A program made the translations under genes and the position numbers. Below the pieces are notes generated by a model. That model searched no databases and had not been told where the DNA came from. It saw only the letters and a list, made by a program, of their open reading frames with translations. Below are positions 11,337-23,039 of a DNA stretch of 64,000 bases, in pieces. Numbering within the stretch: the first letter of the stretch is position 1; the number at the start of each line of letters is the position of its first letter. The DNA comes from Glandiceps talaboti. Lineage: Eukaryota; Hemichordata; Enteropneusta; Spengelidae. The DNA is taken from contig NC_135557.1 of the NCBI RefSeq assembly GCF_964340395.1, forward strand, positions 19,897,225-19,961,224, in the 5' to 3' direction.

Positions 11337-11378
11337 TCTCTACAAGCCTGTTTCGTGAGTAAATCACTCGTCAGGAGA
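11337..11378 (-). ncRNA. Hammerhead ribozyme motif, type I, family B (minus copy)
   Basis: Reading the minus strand: stem I TCTC, core CTGACGA, stem II GTGA-TTTAC-TCAC, core GAA, stem III ACA-GGCT-TGT, then A (H17, predicted cleavage after TGTA) and stem I GAGA. All invariant core bases, the G10.1-C11.1 pair and the A15.1-U16.1 pair are present. The 3-bp stem III is the short form known from hammerheads of Penelope-like elements, which tend to act as dimers. Identical to the plus copy 19 bp away. Confidence 0.75.
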
Positions 11379-11396
11379 TGTTGATGTACATCAACA

Positions 11397-11438
11397 TCTC
11401 CTGACGAGTGATTTACTCACGAAACAGGCTTGTAGAGA
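11397..11438 (+). ncRNA. Hammerhead ribozyme motif, type I, family B (plus copy)
   Basis: Plus strand: TCTC + CTGACGA (11401-11407) + GTGATTTACTCAC + GAAA (11421-11424) + CAGGCT + TGTA | GAGA (11435-11438). Predicted cleavage is after A11434. All core positions are canonical. Stem I is only 4 bp as read and may be helped by loop contacts or by dimer formation with the inverted copy. Confidence 0.75.
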
Positions 11439-11473
11439 CGAAAAACCCGACTTGATTTTCTTCTACCCTCAAC

Positions 11474-11535
<62 letters not shown>

Positions 11536-11540
11536 CACGA

Positions 11541-11911
11541 GTGAACCTATGCTGAGTGTTAATTGTTGATCGTTATAGTCACATATCTAATTATTTCAAT
11601 AGTTTCTTCCTTGGGATATCTAAAGCAATTTAAATTTGAAATAAATAAAATATCTAATTCTGACATAGCTATTTAATTTGATGATCAATAAAACCCGAAG
11701 TGATGGGCTGTATATTAACACATTCTCCAAGTTATAGGAAATTTGCTGGATTTGAAAGGTTATTAAAATAATTTAACCACACAACAAATCTAAATATTCA
11801 AGTAAGGTGATAGGGAGAACTAGAACAATGTTTAGAACACTTTGATTTTTTACTTGAAAAGTAAATTGTATTGAACTAGCTAGTTTTATTCTTATTCTCA
11901 TTATTCTAAAG
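11541..11911 (+). other. Intron before SH3-B copy 1
   Basis: Shared with unit 2 (from TGACACGAGTGAACC); ends in a good polypyrimidine tract and the acceptor ATTCTAAAG at 11911. Confidence 0.6.
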
Positions 11912-12085
11912 ATAAGCATATATATAAGGTGATTCACAGCTACCAACCTCCAAATAAGCTACATTTAAAAGTGGGTGATATTATTGAAGTGACACACAAA
12001 GATAGAAGTGAATGGTGGACAGGATTACTTGGTGACAAATGTGGACTTTTCCCATCAACCTTTATTGAAATGATCGCTGATAATA
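11912..12085 (+). CDS. Exon 7: SH3 domain B, copy 1
   Basis: A 174-bp phase 1-1 exon (acceptor TTATTCTAAAG, donor ATA|GTAAGT), too short to stand out as an ORF, encoding 58 residues: KVIHSYQPPNKLHLKVGDII, then EVTHKDRSEWWTGLLGDKCG and LFPSTFIEMI. The WWTG and FPSxF landmarks mark it as SH3. The ALYDY motif is degenerate (VIHSY), so ligand preference probably differs from SH3-A. Paired in tandem with SH3-A and duplicated with it. Confidence 0.8.
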
Positions 12086-12472
12086 GTAAGTCAATTTAAT
12101 ATACATCTTCTACTGTAATCTAGATCTACTTTTTGACTCATCTGCAGGTGTTAGTGTCTTTGTTCTTGATTGATACTGACCATTTATCAATATGTGTACA
12201 TTTATTATGTCAAAATTACTAGAAAATATAAATCAGTACTGTTTATAGCTGTTTTAAGTTTCTGTGTAATTAAAACCCATTTAACCTTTTTTGAATGACA
12301 GTGTCTTTAATAGTTGGCCCTTACATGCATTTCAACCTTGATTATGTTCAACCCACATAGAATTTTATGTTCTGTATATTGTGTTGTAACAATGTCGATG
12401 TTACCGTAGAAATCTAATATGGTACTTGCTGTGAAATATTAGTTTTAACCGATTGTCATTTTTTAATTCTAG
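12086..12472 (+). other. Intron between SH3-B copy 1 and linker
   Basis: AT-rich, shared with unit 2; nothing else seen. Confidence 0.6.
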
Positions 12473-12625
12473 CTGATGGCAGTTCCTCTTTGGAGCCAGT
12501 CATTCCAATTAGTGAACCAACTGAACCACTGAATATAACACCAACTGTGTCCCAAACTGATCAATATGTCGTGAGATCTCGTACATCGTCACCTAGAGGG
12601 GTTGGTGAATACAAATTTAAGAAAG
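12473..12625 (+). CDS. Exon 8: Pro/Thr/Ser linker, copy 1
   Basis: A 153-bp phase 1-1 exon (acceptor TTAATTCTAG, donor AAG|GTAAAG) encoding 51 residues, Pro/Thr/Ser-rich (VIPISEPTEPLNITPTVSQT) and ending EYKFKK. The copy at 15033-15230 is 45 bp longer; it contains an extra 15 residues before the shared PSPRG/SPRG segment. SPRG and the SEPTEP run could be an internal SH3 ligand or a phosphorylation site, which is inference. Confidence 0.7.
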
Positions 12626-13072
12626 GTAAAGTTTTCCAATACACGTGTTTTGAAAAGCTGTGTTTATTTAGGAAGATAATGTTCATCATCACAGATACTA
12701 TATGATATCTGGTCGATCCCTATTTCCGACCATCACATTGAATTGATCAATTGAATGATCAATTTTTGTGGTGCAATATAATTTATTTTGTGTGTGATCA
12801 TGATATTGATCAATTCACTCGTTAAATTTTGTGGTGATATAAAACTTTCTCTTTCTTTCCCTGGCTATTTTAAGGTACAAATCTAATGAGACAAGCTGAC
12901 AGACCAAATATAGCAGTAGGTTTCAGTGCTAATGTACATTGTACATCAATCAAGGAATATATGATCATATTTTAATAATCAAAGGACACTAACTGTATCA
13001 AATATTCAGTGATGCTATTTGGTTCACAAAAATATATTCACTCCAAAGTTTTCTATATTTTTACATTTGAAG

Positions 13073-13261
13073 TTGGCGCTAGTGGATCTCCAATGAAAAG
13101 AGCTAAAGTCATCTATAACTTCACACCACAGTTGGAGTTGGAGATGAAGGTAGATGACATAATAGAAGTAACAGTAAAAGAGTATGAACACTGGTGGACA
13201 GGCAAACTTCATGGAAAAGTCGGAGAGTTTCCTTCTAAATATGTTGAATCAGTGAATGAAG
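13073..13261 (+). CDS. Exon 9: SH3 domain A, copy 2
   Basis: A 189-bp phase 1-1 exon, donor AAG|GTGAGT, 63 residues. It differs from copy 1 by only a few changes, including G-S-P for G-P-P near the start and N for D in the ALYDY motif (VIYNF). HWWTGKL and GEFPSKYVESV are unchanged. The low divergence, introns included, shows the cassette duplication is young or homogenised. Confidence 0.85.
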
Positions 13262-13632
13262 GTGAGTTTTAATAAAATTACACACCACATGATTTCACAC
13301 CACAATTAATTTGTGTGGTTGCCAAGAAAAAACAAATTAAAACTACCTCAATTTCATTGTTTACTGTTATATCATGTGACCTAATATAGGATTCATATGA
13401 ATATCATAACATATTTATGAGCCCAGAATGAGTTTTACCTTCAGATAAATTGCCATGAACATGTATTGTATGTGTAATATGAATTTCAGTGAGGCCTCAG
13501 GGGACCAGTGCTAGAGTAACAGAATTAAATCACAAAGTTTCAATTTTTCGTTTCTTGGCAATCATGCGAAATATGTATGTATAAAAATACCTTTCCACCT
13601 CATACAGATATAGTTGATTAATGGATAAATTA

Positions 13633-13685
<53 letters not shown>

Positions 13686-14477
13686 ACACGAGTGAACCTA
13701 TGCTGAGTGTTAATTGTTGATCGTTATAGTCACATATCTAATTATTTCAATAGTTTCTTCCTTGGGATATCTAAAGCAATTTAAATTTGAAATAAATAAA
13801 ATATCTAATTCTGACAGAGCATTTTAATTTGATGATCAATAAAACCTGGAGTGATGGGCTGTACATTAACACATTCCCCAAGTTATAGGAAATTTACTGG
13901 AATTTGAAAGGTTTTTGAAATAATTTAATCATACAACAATTCTAAATTTTCAAGTAGGACGAGAGGGAGAACTAGAACAATGTGTAGAACACTTTGAATT
14001 TTTACTTTAAAAGTAAATTATATTGAACTAGCTATAATACACAGAAAACACAGCTACTACCTATAAGTCATAACAACTGAAAATGGCGTCATTTTGTTGA
14101 CCCTTGGCATAATCATGATATTTCAATATCCAAAACTTTTGACAAAATATTTGTAATTGACTGATTATTCATAGTATACAGTGTGTAACATGTAAATATA
14201 ACTTTTAAGTAACTTTGACATGGTTTTATAGGTAGTAAGTATTAAACCTACCAAACCATGTGTTTACCAATAGCAATACATGGTATTTCGGTTTTCCTGT
14301 GATATAACAAAATTCCCAGGTGTGCGCGAGTGGCACCTGTCAGATATGCTAACAGGACACCTTTCTGAGATGGAATCTGCAAAAAAATGTCATATAAATC
14401 GCATTGCAAGATTAACCCCCAAAACCACCTCTGGCAACTGGACTACTAGTTTTATTCTTATTATCATTATTCTAAAG
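13262..14477 (+). other. Intron with (CA)n and a 415-bp insert specific to unit 2
   Basis: (CA)n at 13636-13681. Relative to unit 1, an insert at about 14033-14448 splits the sequence GAACTAGCTAGTTTTATTC; it has no clear terminal repeat and no coding sequence that I recognise. Confidence 0.6.
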
Positions 14478-14651
14478 ATAAGCATATATATAAGGTGATT
14501 CATAGCTACCAACCTCCAAATAAGCTACATTTAAAAGTGGGTGATATTATTGAAGTGACACATGAAGATAGAAGTGAATGGTGGACAGGATTACTTGGTG
14601 ACAAATGTGGACTTTTCCCATCAACCTTTATTGAAATGATCGCTGATAATA
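14478..14651 (+). CDS. Exon 10: SH3 domain B, copy 2
   Basis: A 174-bp phase 1-1 exon with the same splice signals as 11912-12085. Encodes 58 residues with WWTGLLGDKCG and LFPSTFIEMI. Very few differences from copy 1 (for example THED for THKD). It completes the four-SH3 array A-B-linker-A-B. Confidence 0.8.
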
Positions 14652-15032
14652 GTAAGTCAATTTAATGTACATCTTCTACTGTAATCTAGATCTACTTTTT
14701 GACTCATCTGCAGGTGTTAGTATCTTTGTTCTTGATTGATACTGACCATTTATCAATATGTGTACATTCATTATGTCAAAATTACTAGAAAATATAAATC
14801 AGTTTATATCTGTTTTAAGTTTCTAAAAATAAAACCTATTTAACCTCTTTTGAATGATAGTGTCTTTAATAGTTGGCCCTTACATGCATTCAAACTTTGA
14901 TTTTGTTCAACACACATGGATTCTTATGTTATGTATATTGTGTTGTAACACTGTGGATGTTGCCGTTGAGATATAATATGGTACTTGCTGTAAAATATTA
15001 CTTTTAACTGATTGTCATTTTTTTAATTGTAG
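14652..15032 (+). other. Intron between SH3-B copy 2 and linker
   Basis: AT-rich, shared with unit 1; nothing else seen. Confidence 0.6.
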
Positions 15033-15230
15033 CTGATGGCAATTCCTCTTCGGAGCCAGTCATTCCAATCAGTGAACCAATTGAACCACTGAATATAACA
15101 CCAACTGTGTCCCAAACTGATCAATATTTCACGAGAACTCGTACATCCATTCTTGAGGAGAATCAAGAGGGACCTTTACGAACATTTGGACCGTCACCTA
15201 GAGGGGCTGGTGAATACAAATTTAAGAAAG
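15033..15230 (+). CDS. Exon 11: Pro/Thr/Ser linker, copy 2
   Basis: A 198-bp phase 1-1 exon (acceptor TTAATTGTAG, donor AAG|GTAACG) encoding 66 residues: VIPISEPIEPLNITPTVSQT, then an extra Glu-rich stretch (ILEENQEGPLRTFGP) not in copy 1, then SPRGAGEYKFKK. Its phase-1 end matches the phase-1 start of the NHL exon 18 kb downstream, and I find no other coding exon between them. Confidence 0.7.
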
Positions 15231-15467
15231 GTAACGTTTTCCAATAAACATGCGTTTAATAGTTGTGTTTATTTAGGAACATAATGTGCATCATCACATA
15301 TATTACATAATATCTTTGCGATCCCTATTTTCGACCATCACATTGAATTGATTGATTGAATGATCATTTTTTGTGGTACAATATAAGTTATTTTGTATGT
15401 GATATTGATCAATTCATTCATTGAGTTTTATGGTGATATAAAATTTTCTTTTTCTTCCCTTTGCTAT

Positions 15468-16440
15468 TTTTCTCATTTTCAGCTGTATCACAGACAAGTA
15501 ACACTTACTTGTCCATGGCTGTATATATTTTCTCTTTATTAACTAAATAATGACGCCTTGTCCATTCTTCTTTTCTTATCTAAATTAAAACACCCCTAAT
15601 CTTATAATTGGCGAGAGATCATTTACATTAACAGTTTTCTTTATCTCGTATCTTCTGGGAGATTATCACACTGGGCAACAGTCAATCATGCATATACTAG
15701 GAAGGAACTTCTCCTTACTCTACTGTCTATACAAAATGTATTTGTTGATATCAAAATATTTGTTAGCATTAAAAATCATGTAAATACCACTAAAGCCTAG
15801 GGTTTCCTTTAAAAATTTTGCACCAAGCAAGTGTTCTATGCATATACATGTACATGTATATGGATTACATGTGTAGCGCCCTCAGACTTGATTTAATTTT
15901 TAGAGTGTGACCCTTTGTTGGACTTATGGGACTACCAACAAAAATGGTCCAAACTCTAAGCCTTTACAAAATAATTGGCATAACTTTTCTATTAGATTGG
16001 CCTTAATTTGTAATCTTTGAAAATATCACAAATTGTATTATAATGATATTTGGTATAAATTCTACATCATATCTGTACCTACTCCCAGCAGTGTTTATGT
16101 TTGAACATTGCTGTACACACATATGTGGTTCTTTAGTGATAATTAATAAATAAATGATAATAATTATATTACTTGAATATTATTTTTTCCCTTTATTTAA
16201 TCCTTCACTAATTGTAAATTGATACTAATTTTTCAATTAGCCAACTAACAATATATTTATTGAAAATTGTTAACCTACCAATATCAGCCCATTTAGCTAA
16301 ATTGGTACAGTACAAGTTGAAATCGGGGCAATTTTCTTTTTAAAATACTTTTTTTTTCTCCTTGGAATTGCACCCAGAGATTTTCTTTTAATACAAACGT
16401 ATAGACACATATATACAATCTCATATTTCTCCTGAAATAC
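15468..16440 (+). other. Large last intron, 5' part
   Basis: AT-rich sequence with no recognised gene or element. Confidence 0.5.
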
Positions 16441-16452
16441 ATTCAGGTTTGG

Positions 16453-18660
16453 GACTATGTGACTAGGGTGTGTTACATATTATGTGACTAGAGTGTGTTA
16501 CATACTATGTGACTAGGGTGTGTTACATAGTGTATAATTAGGGTGTGTTCCATACTATGTGACTAGGGTGTGTTACATACTTTGTGACTAGGGTGTGTTA
16601 CATACTATGTCACTCAGGTTGTGTTACGTACTATGTGACTAGGGTGTGTTACCTACTATGTGACTAGGGTGTGTTACCTACTATATGACTAGGGTGTGTT
16701 CCATACTATGTGACTAGGGTGTGTTCCATACTATGTGACTAGGGTGTGTTACATGCTATGTGACTAGGGTTGTATTACATACTATGAGACTAGGGTGTGT
16801 TACATACTATGTGACTAGGGTGTGTTACATACTTTGTGACTAGGGTGTATTACATACTCTGTCACTAGGGTGTGTTCCATAGTATGTGACTAGGGTGTGT
16901 TACATGCTATGTGACTAGGGTATGTTACCTACTATGTGACTAGGGTGTGTTACATACTATGTGACTAGGGTGTGTTACCTGCTATGTGACTAGGGTGTGT
17001 TACCTACTATGTGACTAGGGTGTATTACATACTCTGTCACTAGGGTGTGTTCCATAGTATGTGACTAGGGTGTGTTACATGCTATGTGACTAGGGTATGT
17101 TACCTACTATGTGACTAGGGTGTGTTACATACTATGTGACTAGGGTGTGTTACCTGCTATGTGACTAGGGTGTGTTACCTACTATGTGACTAGGATGTGT
17201 TACATACTATGTGACTAGGGTGTGTTACCTACTATGTGACGAGGGTGTGTTACCTACTATGTGACGAGGGTGTGTTACCTACTATGTGACTAGGGTGTGC
17301 TACATACTATGTGACTAGGGTGTGTTACATACTATGTGACTAGGGTGTGTTACATAGTATGTGACTAGGGTGTGTTCCATACTATGTGACTAGGGTGTGT
17401 TACATACTTTGTGACTAGAGTGTGTTCCATACTATACGACTAGGGTGTGTTACATGCTATGTGACTAGTGTGTGTTACATACTATGTGACTAGGGTGTGT
17501 TACATACTATGTGACTAGGATGTGTTACATACATTGTGACTAGGGTGTGTTACATGCTATGTGACTAGAGTGTGTTACATGCTATGTGACTAGGGTGTGT
17601 TAAATACTATGTGACTAGGGTGTGTTACCTACTATGTGACTAGGGTGTGTTACATACTATGTGACTAGGGTGTGTTACATACTATGTGACTAGGGTGTGT
17701 TCCATACTATGTGACTAGGGTCTGTTACACACTTTGTGACTAGGGTGTGTTCCATACTATGTGACTAGGGTGTGTTACATGCTATGTGACTAGTGTGTGT
17801 TACCTACTATGTGACTAGGGTGTGTTACATACTTTGTGACTAAGGCGTGTTACATGCTATGTGGCTAGGTTGTGTAACATACTATGTGACTAGAGTGTGT
17901 TACATACTTTGTGACTAGGGTGTGTTACCTACTATGTGACTAGGGTATGTTACCTACTATGTGACTAGGGTGTGTTACATGCTATGTGACTAGGGTGTGC
18001 TACGTACTATGTGACTAGGGTGTGTAACATACTTTGTGACTAGGGTGTGTTACATACTTTGTGACTAGGGTGTGTTACATGCTATGTGACTAGGGTTGTA
18101 TTACATACTATGTGACTAGGGTGTGATACATACTATGTGACTAGGGTGTGTTACATACTTTGTGACTAGGGTGTGTTACGTACTCTGTGACTAGGGTGTG
18201 TTCCATAGTATGTGACTATAGGGTTGTGTTACATACTATGTGACTAGGGTGTGTTACCTACTATGTGACTAGGGTGTGTTACATGCTATGTGACTAGGGT
18301 GTGTTACATACTATGTGACTATAGGGTTGTGTTACATACTATGTGACTATAGGGTTGTGTTCCATACTATATTGTGACGAGGGTGTGTTACATACTATGT
18401 GACTATAGGGTTGTGTTACATACTATGTGACTAGAGTGTTGTGTTATATACTATGTGACTATAGGGTTGTGTTACATGCTGTGTGACTAGGGTGTGTTAC
18501 ATGCTATGTGACTATAGGGTTGTGTTACATACTATGTGACGAGGGTGTGTTATATACTATGTGACTAGGGTGTGTTACATACTATGTGACTATAGGGTTG
18601 TCTTACATGCTGTGTGACTAGGGTGTGTTACATGCTATGTGACTATAGGGTTGTGTTGTG
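16453..18660. repeat. 25-bp minisatellite, about 85 copies
   Basis: Head-to-tail array of the unit CTATGTGACTAGGGTGTGTTA + CATA (25 bp) over 2.2 kb. Variants at fixed positions (TACATA/TACCTA/TTCCATA, CTATG/CTTTG) form higher-order blocks: a seven-unit 175-bp block starting near 16846 recurs near 17021. From about 18200 on, a 28-bp variant with TATAGGGTTGTG becomes frequent. Non-coding. Confidence 0.9.
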
Positions 18661-19073
18661 TCACATGCTTCATATGATGTTTCATGAGTCACCCAGATAT
18701 TCACAGCTGGCGTTGCAGTGGTATATCCCCAAATATATAAAAATAACAATAAAAAATATCCTACGCAAAAAGCATCCACCTCAACAAAACACGTCAGTAC
18801 AACACTTTGAAATACTGTTCTGCTGATCTATTCTAGAATATTTGTTTAAAAGTCTTTTCTTTTTTTTTTTTCTTTTTTTTTTTTTGATTTTACAACATCA
18901 GAGCCATGTAGTGCATTGAAACATTCAAAACATAGAATTTGAGAACACATCAACAGATCAGTTGGTTGTTTCAAAGTGTTGTACTGGTAACTGATGTACT
19001 TTCCAGTTTTGAAAGTTTATTCTTTATTCTGTCATTTTTATTAATTCATTAATTTATTTATTTATTATTATTT

Positions 19074-19140
<67 letters not shown>

Positions 19141-20650
19141 TGTATTATATTTATTTATTTGAGGATACCCCACTACAATATTACCTCTGTGTGCAATGAG
19201 CTACATAATATTTGAATGCAGTAAGGGTTTTCAGTTTTCTTGTAGTAAGTCGAGCCAGGTATCATTGCATTGACTATCTATGGGGCTAACAGACATTTCT
19301 AGAATTAATTGTTAGGTTTTAGAATAATAAACACAAGTTACCAGATGATTGCCAGACTTGCTGGGGAAAAATGTACTATCAATTTTAAAAAACTGAGGAG
19401 TATATTGAAGGAGAGATGATTTACAGAAGGGATTTGACAGTTGGCTTTCACTAGATTGGGTAGGAGTAAACATGTTTTACATAATGGACTGGGTGGGGGT
19501 GGGGGTGGTCTGCCATCAACGCAATTGTTAAACTTTACTTTCACACTTCTATCCAACTTTTGGAAACTTTCATGACTTCAATAATAAAAGGTTTTGTATT
19601 TATGACTGAGATGTTGAGTTACTGCTAATGTTATACACATTGGTGGGTTTCTGGTTAGGCTGGGTCAGGATTTTCGGCGGGGGTGGGGGTGGGGTTAACA
19701 TGAAAAAATTTGAGAGTTCAAAGGGGGTAGCTGGGAGAATTCTGAATTGGGAGAATATTTTGCTCATGATTTGTACCCAATTAAACCTCAGCAACACTGT
19801 CAGAAGCCTAAATTCAACGATTTTTTAACAGCCATGCGAATAGATTTGTGTTTGCCTCCTTCTGTCTGTCTGTCTGTATGTATCTCTCTTTCTAGCCTCT
19901 GTCTGTCTCTCCCCTGGAGACTTTTGTGAACATTCAAACCTCAGGAGCAGTTGCTTACCTTGTACTTGTACACTTCATTTACCCACCATACATTTATTAT
20001 GAGGCAGTTAATAGCCAAGTGAATATGTGTGTCTGTCAAAATATAAAGTGTAGGTATACTAGTATGTAATATTGCCATTACAGTTGTATAATAATGTATT
20101 GACTCAAGTAAAATTGTGGTATTCTAGACAATTCTCAGCTACTCTATGGCTTTCGATAATGTGTTTTGTTGTTATTCCATTAAATGACCTCGCATCTTTA
20201 TTTGTTTGTTTTTAAAGTGCTTACTGTGGGAGGGGGACACCCCACTAGCTATCATGGGAAATGCTGTTTCTGCCCACAATCAAATTTGAATAGAAAAATC
20301 CTACTAGCTAAGTATCTCTAAGTATAGCTTACAGATCAATGTGAGACCATTTTTGCAAAGCCCACATATATTTGTAAAGAAACCTCTCATTGTTATGCAT
20401 GGACGCTGAAGTTGATTTCCACCTCTGAAGAGGAGTGGGGATAGGGATATATTATATAATTACACATTAAAATGTGTGGCCAGGAAAGGAGGAGCTACAA
20501 AAATTGGATTCATTTTTGGAAGGGGACGCCATAAAATGTTATAAGAGCATGTCGCTGTGAAAAAAAACCATTGCCTAAAATAATCCCCCCCCCCCCCATC
20601 ATAAATTCTGATCCCAGTCTTAGTTTTTCAATGTGTTTGCCAAGTTTTTA
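18661..20650 (+). other. Large last intron, with (ATTT)n
   Basis: Contains a T-run at 18857-18886, (TTTA)n at 19038-19160, (CTGT)n around 19860-19880, G-rich runs near 19490-19510 and 19676-19694, and a C-run at 20586-20597. No gene seen. Confidence 0.5.
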
Positions 20651-20653
20651 TTT

Positions 20654-21413
20654 TGTATCAATCATAGTGGTTTGACTAATACAATTTTCACCGTGGTTAT
20701 ACATTGTATCAATCATAGTGGTTTGACCACTACAGTGTTCACCATGGTTATACATTGTATCAATCATAGTGGTTTGACCACTACAGTGTTCTCCATGGTT
20801 ATACATTGTATCAATCATAGTGGTTTGACCACTACAGTTTTCACCATGGTTATACATTGTATCAATCATAGTGGTTTGACCACTACGGTTTTCACCATGG
20901 TTATACATTGTATCAATTATAGTGGTCTGACCACTACAGTTTTTACTGTGGTTATACATTGTATCAATCATAGTGGTTTGACCACTACAGTTTTCAACAT
21001 GATTATACATTGTATCAATCATAGTGGTTTGACCACTACAGTTTTCACCATGGTTATACATTGTGTCAATCATAGTGGTAACCACTACAGTTTTCACCAT
21101 GGTTATACATTGTATCAATCATAGTGGTTTGACCACTACAGTTGTCACCATGGTTATACATTGTATCAATCATAGTGGTTTGACCACTACAGTTGTCACC
21201 ATGGTTATACATTGTATCAATCATAGTGGTTTGACCACTGCAGTCTTCACCATGGTTATACATTGTATCAATCATAGTGGTTTGACCACTACAGTCTTCA
21301 CCATGGTAATACATTGTATCAATCATAGTGGTTTGACCACTACAGTTTTCACCATGGTTATACATTAAATATATCAATCATAGCGGTTTGACCACTACAG
21401 TTTTCACTGTGGT
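20654..21413. repeat. 51-bp satellite, about 15 copies
   Basis: Tandem unit of 51 bp with the hairpin GTGGTTTGACCAC and the near-palindrome ACCATGGT in each unit. Because 51 is a multiple of three, long ORFs appear on both strands (163 aa forward, 156 aa reverse) as 17-residue repeats such as INHSGLTTTVFTMVIHC; these are read as by-products of the period. One unit near 21078 is shortened by 6 bp and the last is expanded, which breaks the ORFs. Confidence 0.9.
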
Positions 21414-22140
21414 TATATACACCACAGATAAATGTGTAGATATCACACTTGTGAACATTCATATAATGGGGAGGGTTTATTTGTTAAGCTTCTTAGACAT
21501 TGTGCCAAGATATTGTCCGTAAATGGATTAAAGGAAGACATTGACTTTTCTGCTTGTTGCAAGCGGTTAAATGTATTACAAGCACTAAGTATGGCCATTG
21601 ATGAGGCATGACAATGGTATGTGTACTGTATTATTTATGAAGTACCTCAGTTACTACTCAGATACATGTAATAGAGTTTACATCTATAGATCAGTATCAT
21701 CAAATCAAAAAGCAGTTTGGTCTTTCAGATGACTTGATAAGGGTATGTGCAATCTAAAACAGATATATAGACATATACCAATACATACAACTTAAAAGTG
21801 TTAGTGCACTGTACAACAGCCTGAACACAAGATGGCCATTTAGGACTTATTCAGGGGTATATTTTAAAAATAAAAGGAATTTATCATATACCCAGTATCG
21901 ATTCTAATGTAATTGAATGGAGAGCATACACATCGAACCCGGGCAATGATTTTACCTATCATGGCCAAGCACACTTTGACAAGTGGCATGCTCATCGATA
22001 ATCGTTCACTCACCGATGCCATTTTGTTAATTTCTTCACTATTTTGATGTTTCTGTGAATAAAATAATATAACATTGCCAATTTTTATGAATATGATATT
22101 CAAATTATGTTTCTGTGCCACTACATGAGGTATATGATAA
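21414..22140 (+). other. Intronic, nothing recognised
   Basis: AT-rich; no gene or clear element. Confidence 0.4.
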
Positions 22141-22147
22141 AACCTTT

Positions 22148-22250
22148 ACGGCCTGGATATGGGTTTAGCAGACATCAGTAGAACTGCTTACTGCTAAAGT
22201 AGGGCCCTTCCACACAACCTCAGTCTGCAAAACCCATATCTGGACCATAT
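22148..22250. repeat. Foldback element (about 100 bp)
   Basis: Imperfect terminal inverted repeats of about 27 bp: GGCCTGGATATGGGTTTAGC at 22150 and its near complement ending at about 22246 (GCAAAACCCATATCTGGACC). The middle also folds. It could be a small MITE; no target duplication is obvious. Confidence 0.45.
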
Positions 22251-23039
22251 AGATTAGTGGAGAATTGACCTATCAGCAGATATATTACAGTGGTATATTT
22301 TGTATGAATATAGTTTTGATTTCTATATACTGTACAGTTTTATTATGTACCACTAGTATGTCTATTGTTGTGATGGAAGAGTGACATCCAATGCTACTTA
22401 TGTCTTTCAGATTAATACTATCCCACTGTATACCAAAATATTGACTACATGCTGCCATTCATATTAACTTGATCTATCAAAATGTTTCCTAATATCAGCT
22501 GCTAGCCTATAAAAGAGGGGAAACAAGATAGATGAACTGAGTGGGCTTCTTTCAAATACCCAAATAGTTTTATGAATGGAAGCAGCCACATTGCGCTGCC
22601 CCCATTCTTTTGCACCTGAGCCTTTTGCCCCCTCAGTTGAATCAAAAGTATTTTGAGAAACTTTCAGTTTACTTTTACTTGTCTATAAATTCTAAATAAT
22701 CTCACTATTCATTCTTGAATCTTACATAAATAATAAATGCTTCATTTTGTTTGATAAGAATAAAGTAGGTGACATGTCAGCAAAACTAAAACAATTGCAA
22801 ATTCAAAATGAAATAGTACAATGGGCTCTCTTAACAATTCTTAAGTCTATCAAACACATCCAAACAAAGAAACCAAAGTATATTCACTTTTAGCAGACTT
22901 CAACCATTGCATTAGTGTTCACTATTTGGGCAAAAACGACACCTTTTGTTGACAATTTCGACCTAATTTGTTTTAATGTTCACCACGTACAATCTTTGAA
23001 GTTCAACACTAGATTCAATAACAGTAAACAACAAAGAAT

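Larger units (their letters stand above)
11291..11478. repeat. Inverted repeat of Penelope-like terminus, family B
   Basis: Two arms of about 90 bp, nearly identical (one arm lacks a hexamer), meet in a natural palindrome centred at 11387/11388. Each arm carries a hammerhead motif in opposite orientation. The single right-arm sequence recurs at 41484-41635. Confidence 0.8.
12872..15467 (+). repeat. Tandem duplication unit 2 (SH3-A/SH3-B/linker cassette)
   Basis: Direct copy of unit 1, starting AAGGTACAAATCTAATGAG and ending TTTGCTATTTT. It preserves the empty sites of both unit 1 insertions and carries its own insertion of about 415 bp (14033-14448). Confidence 0.85.

Noticed and set aside
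16453-18660. CRISPR-like or telomere-like array
   Set aside because: Units are contiguous with no unique spacers, the host is eukaryotic, and TAGGGT occurs only inside a 25-bp unit, not as a telomeric hexamer.
20633-21368. Long ORFs on both strands in the 51-bp satellite
   Set aside because: The period is a multiple of three, so all frames without a stop in one unit stay open; no start context or domain.
21920-21965. Possible tRNA T-arm (ATCGAACCCGGGC on plus, GGTTCGAT on minus)
   Set aside because: No D-arm, anticodon arm or acceptor stem can be paired around it.
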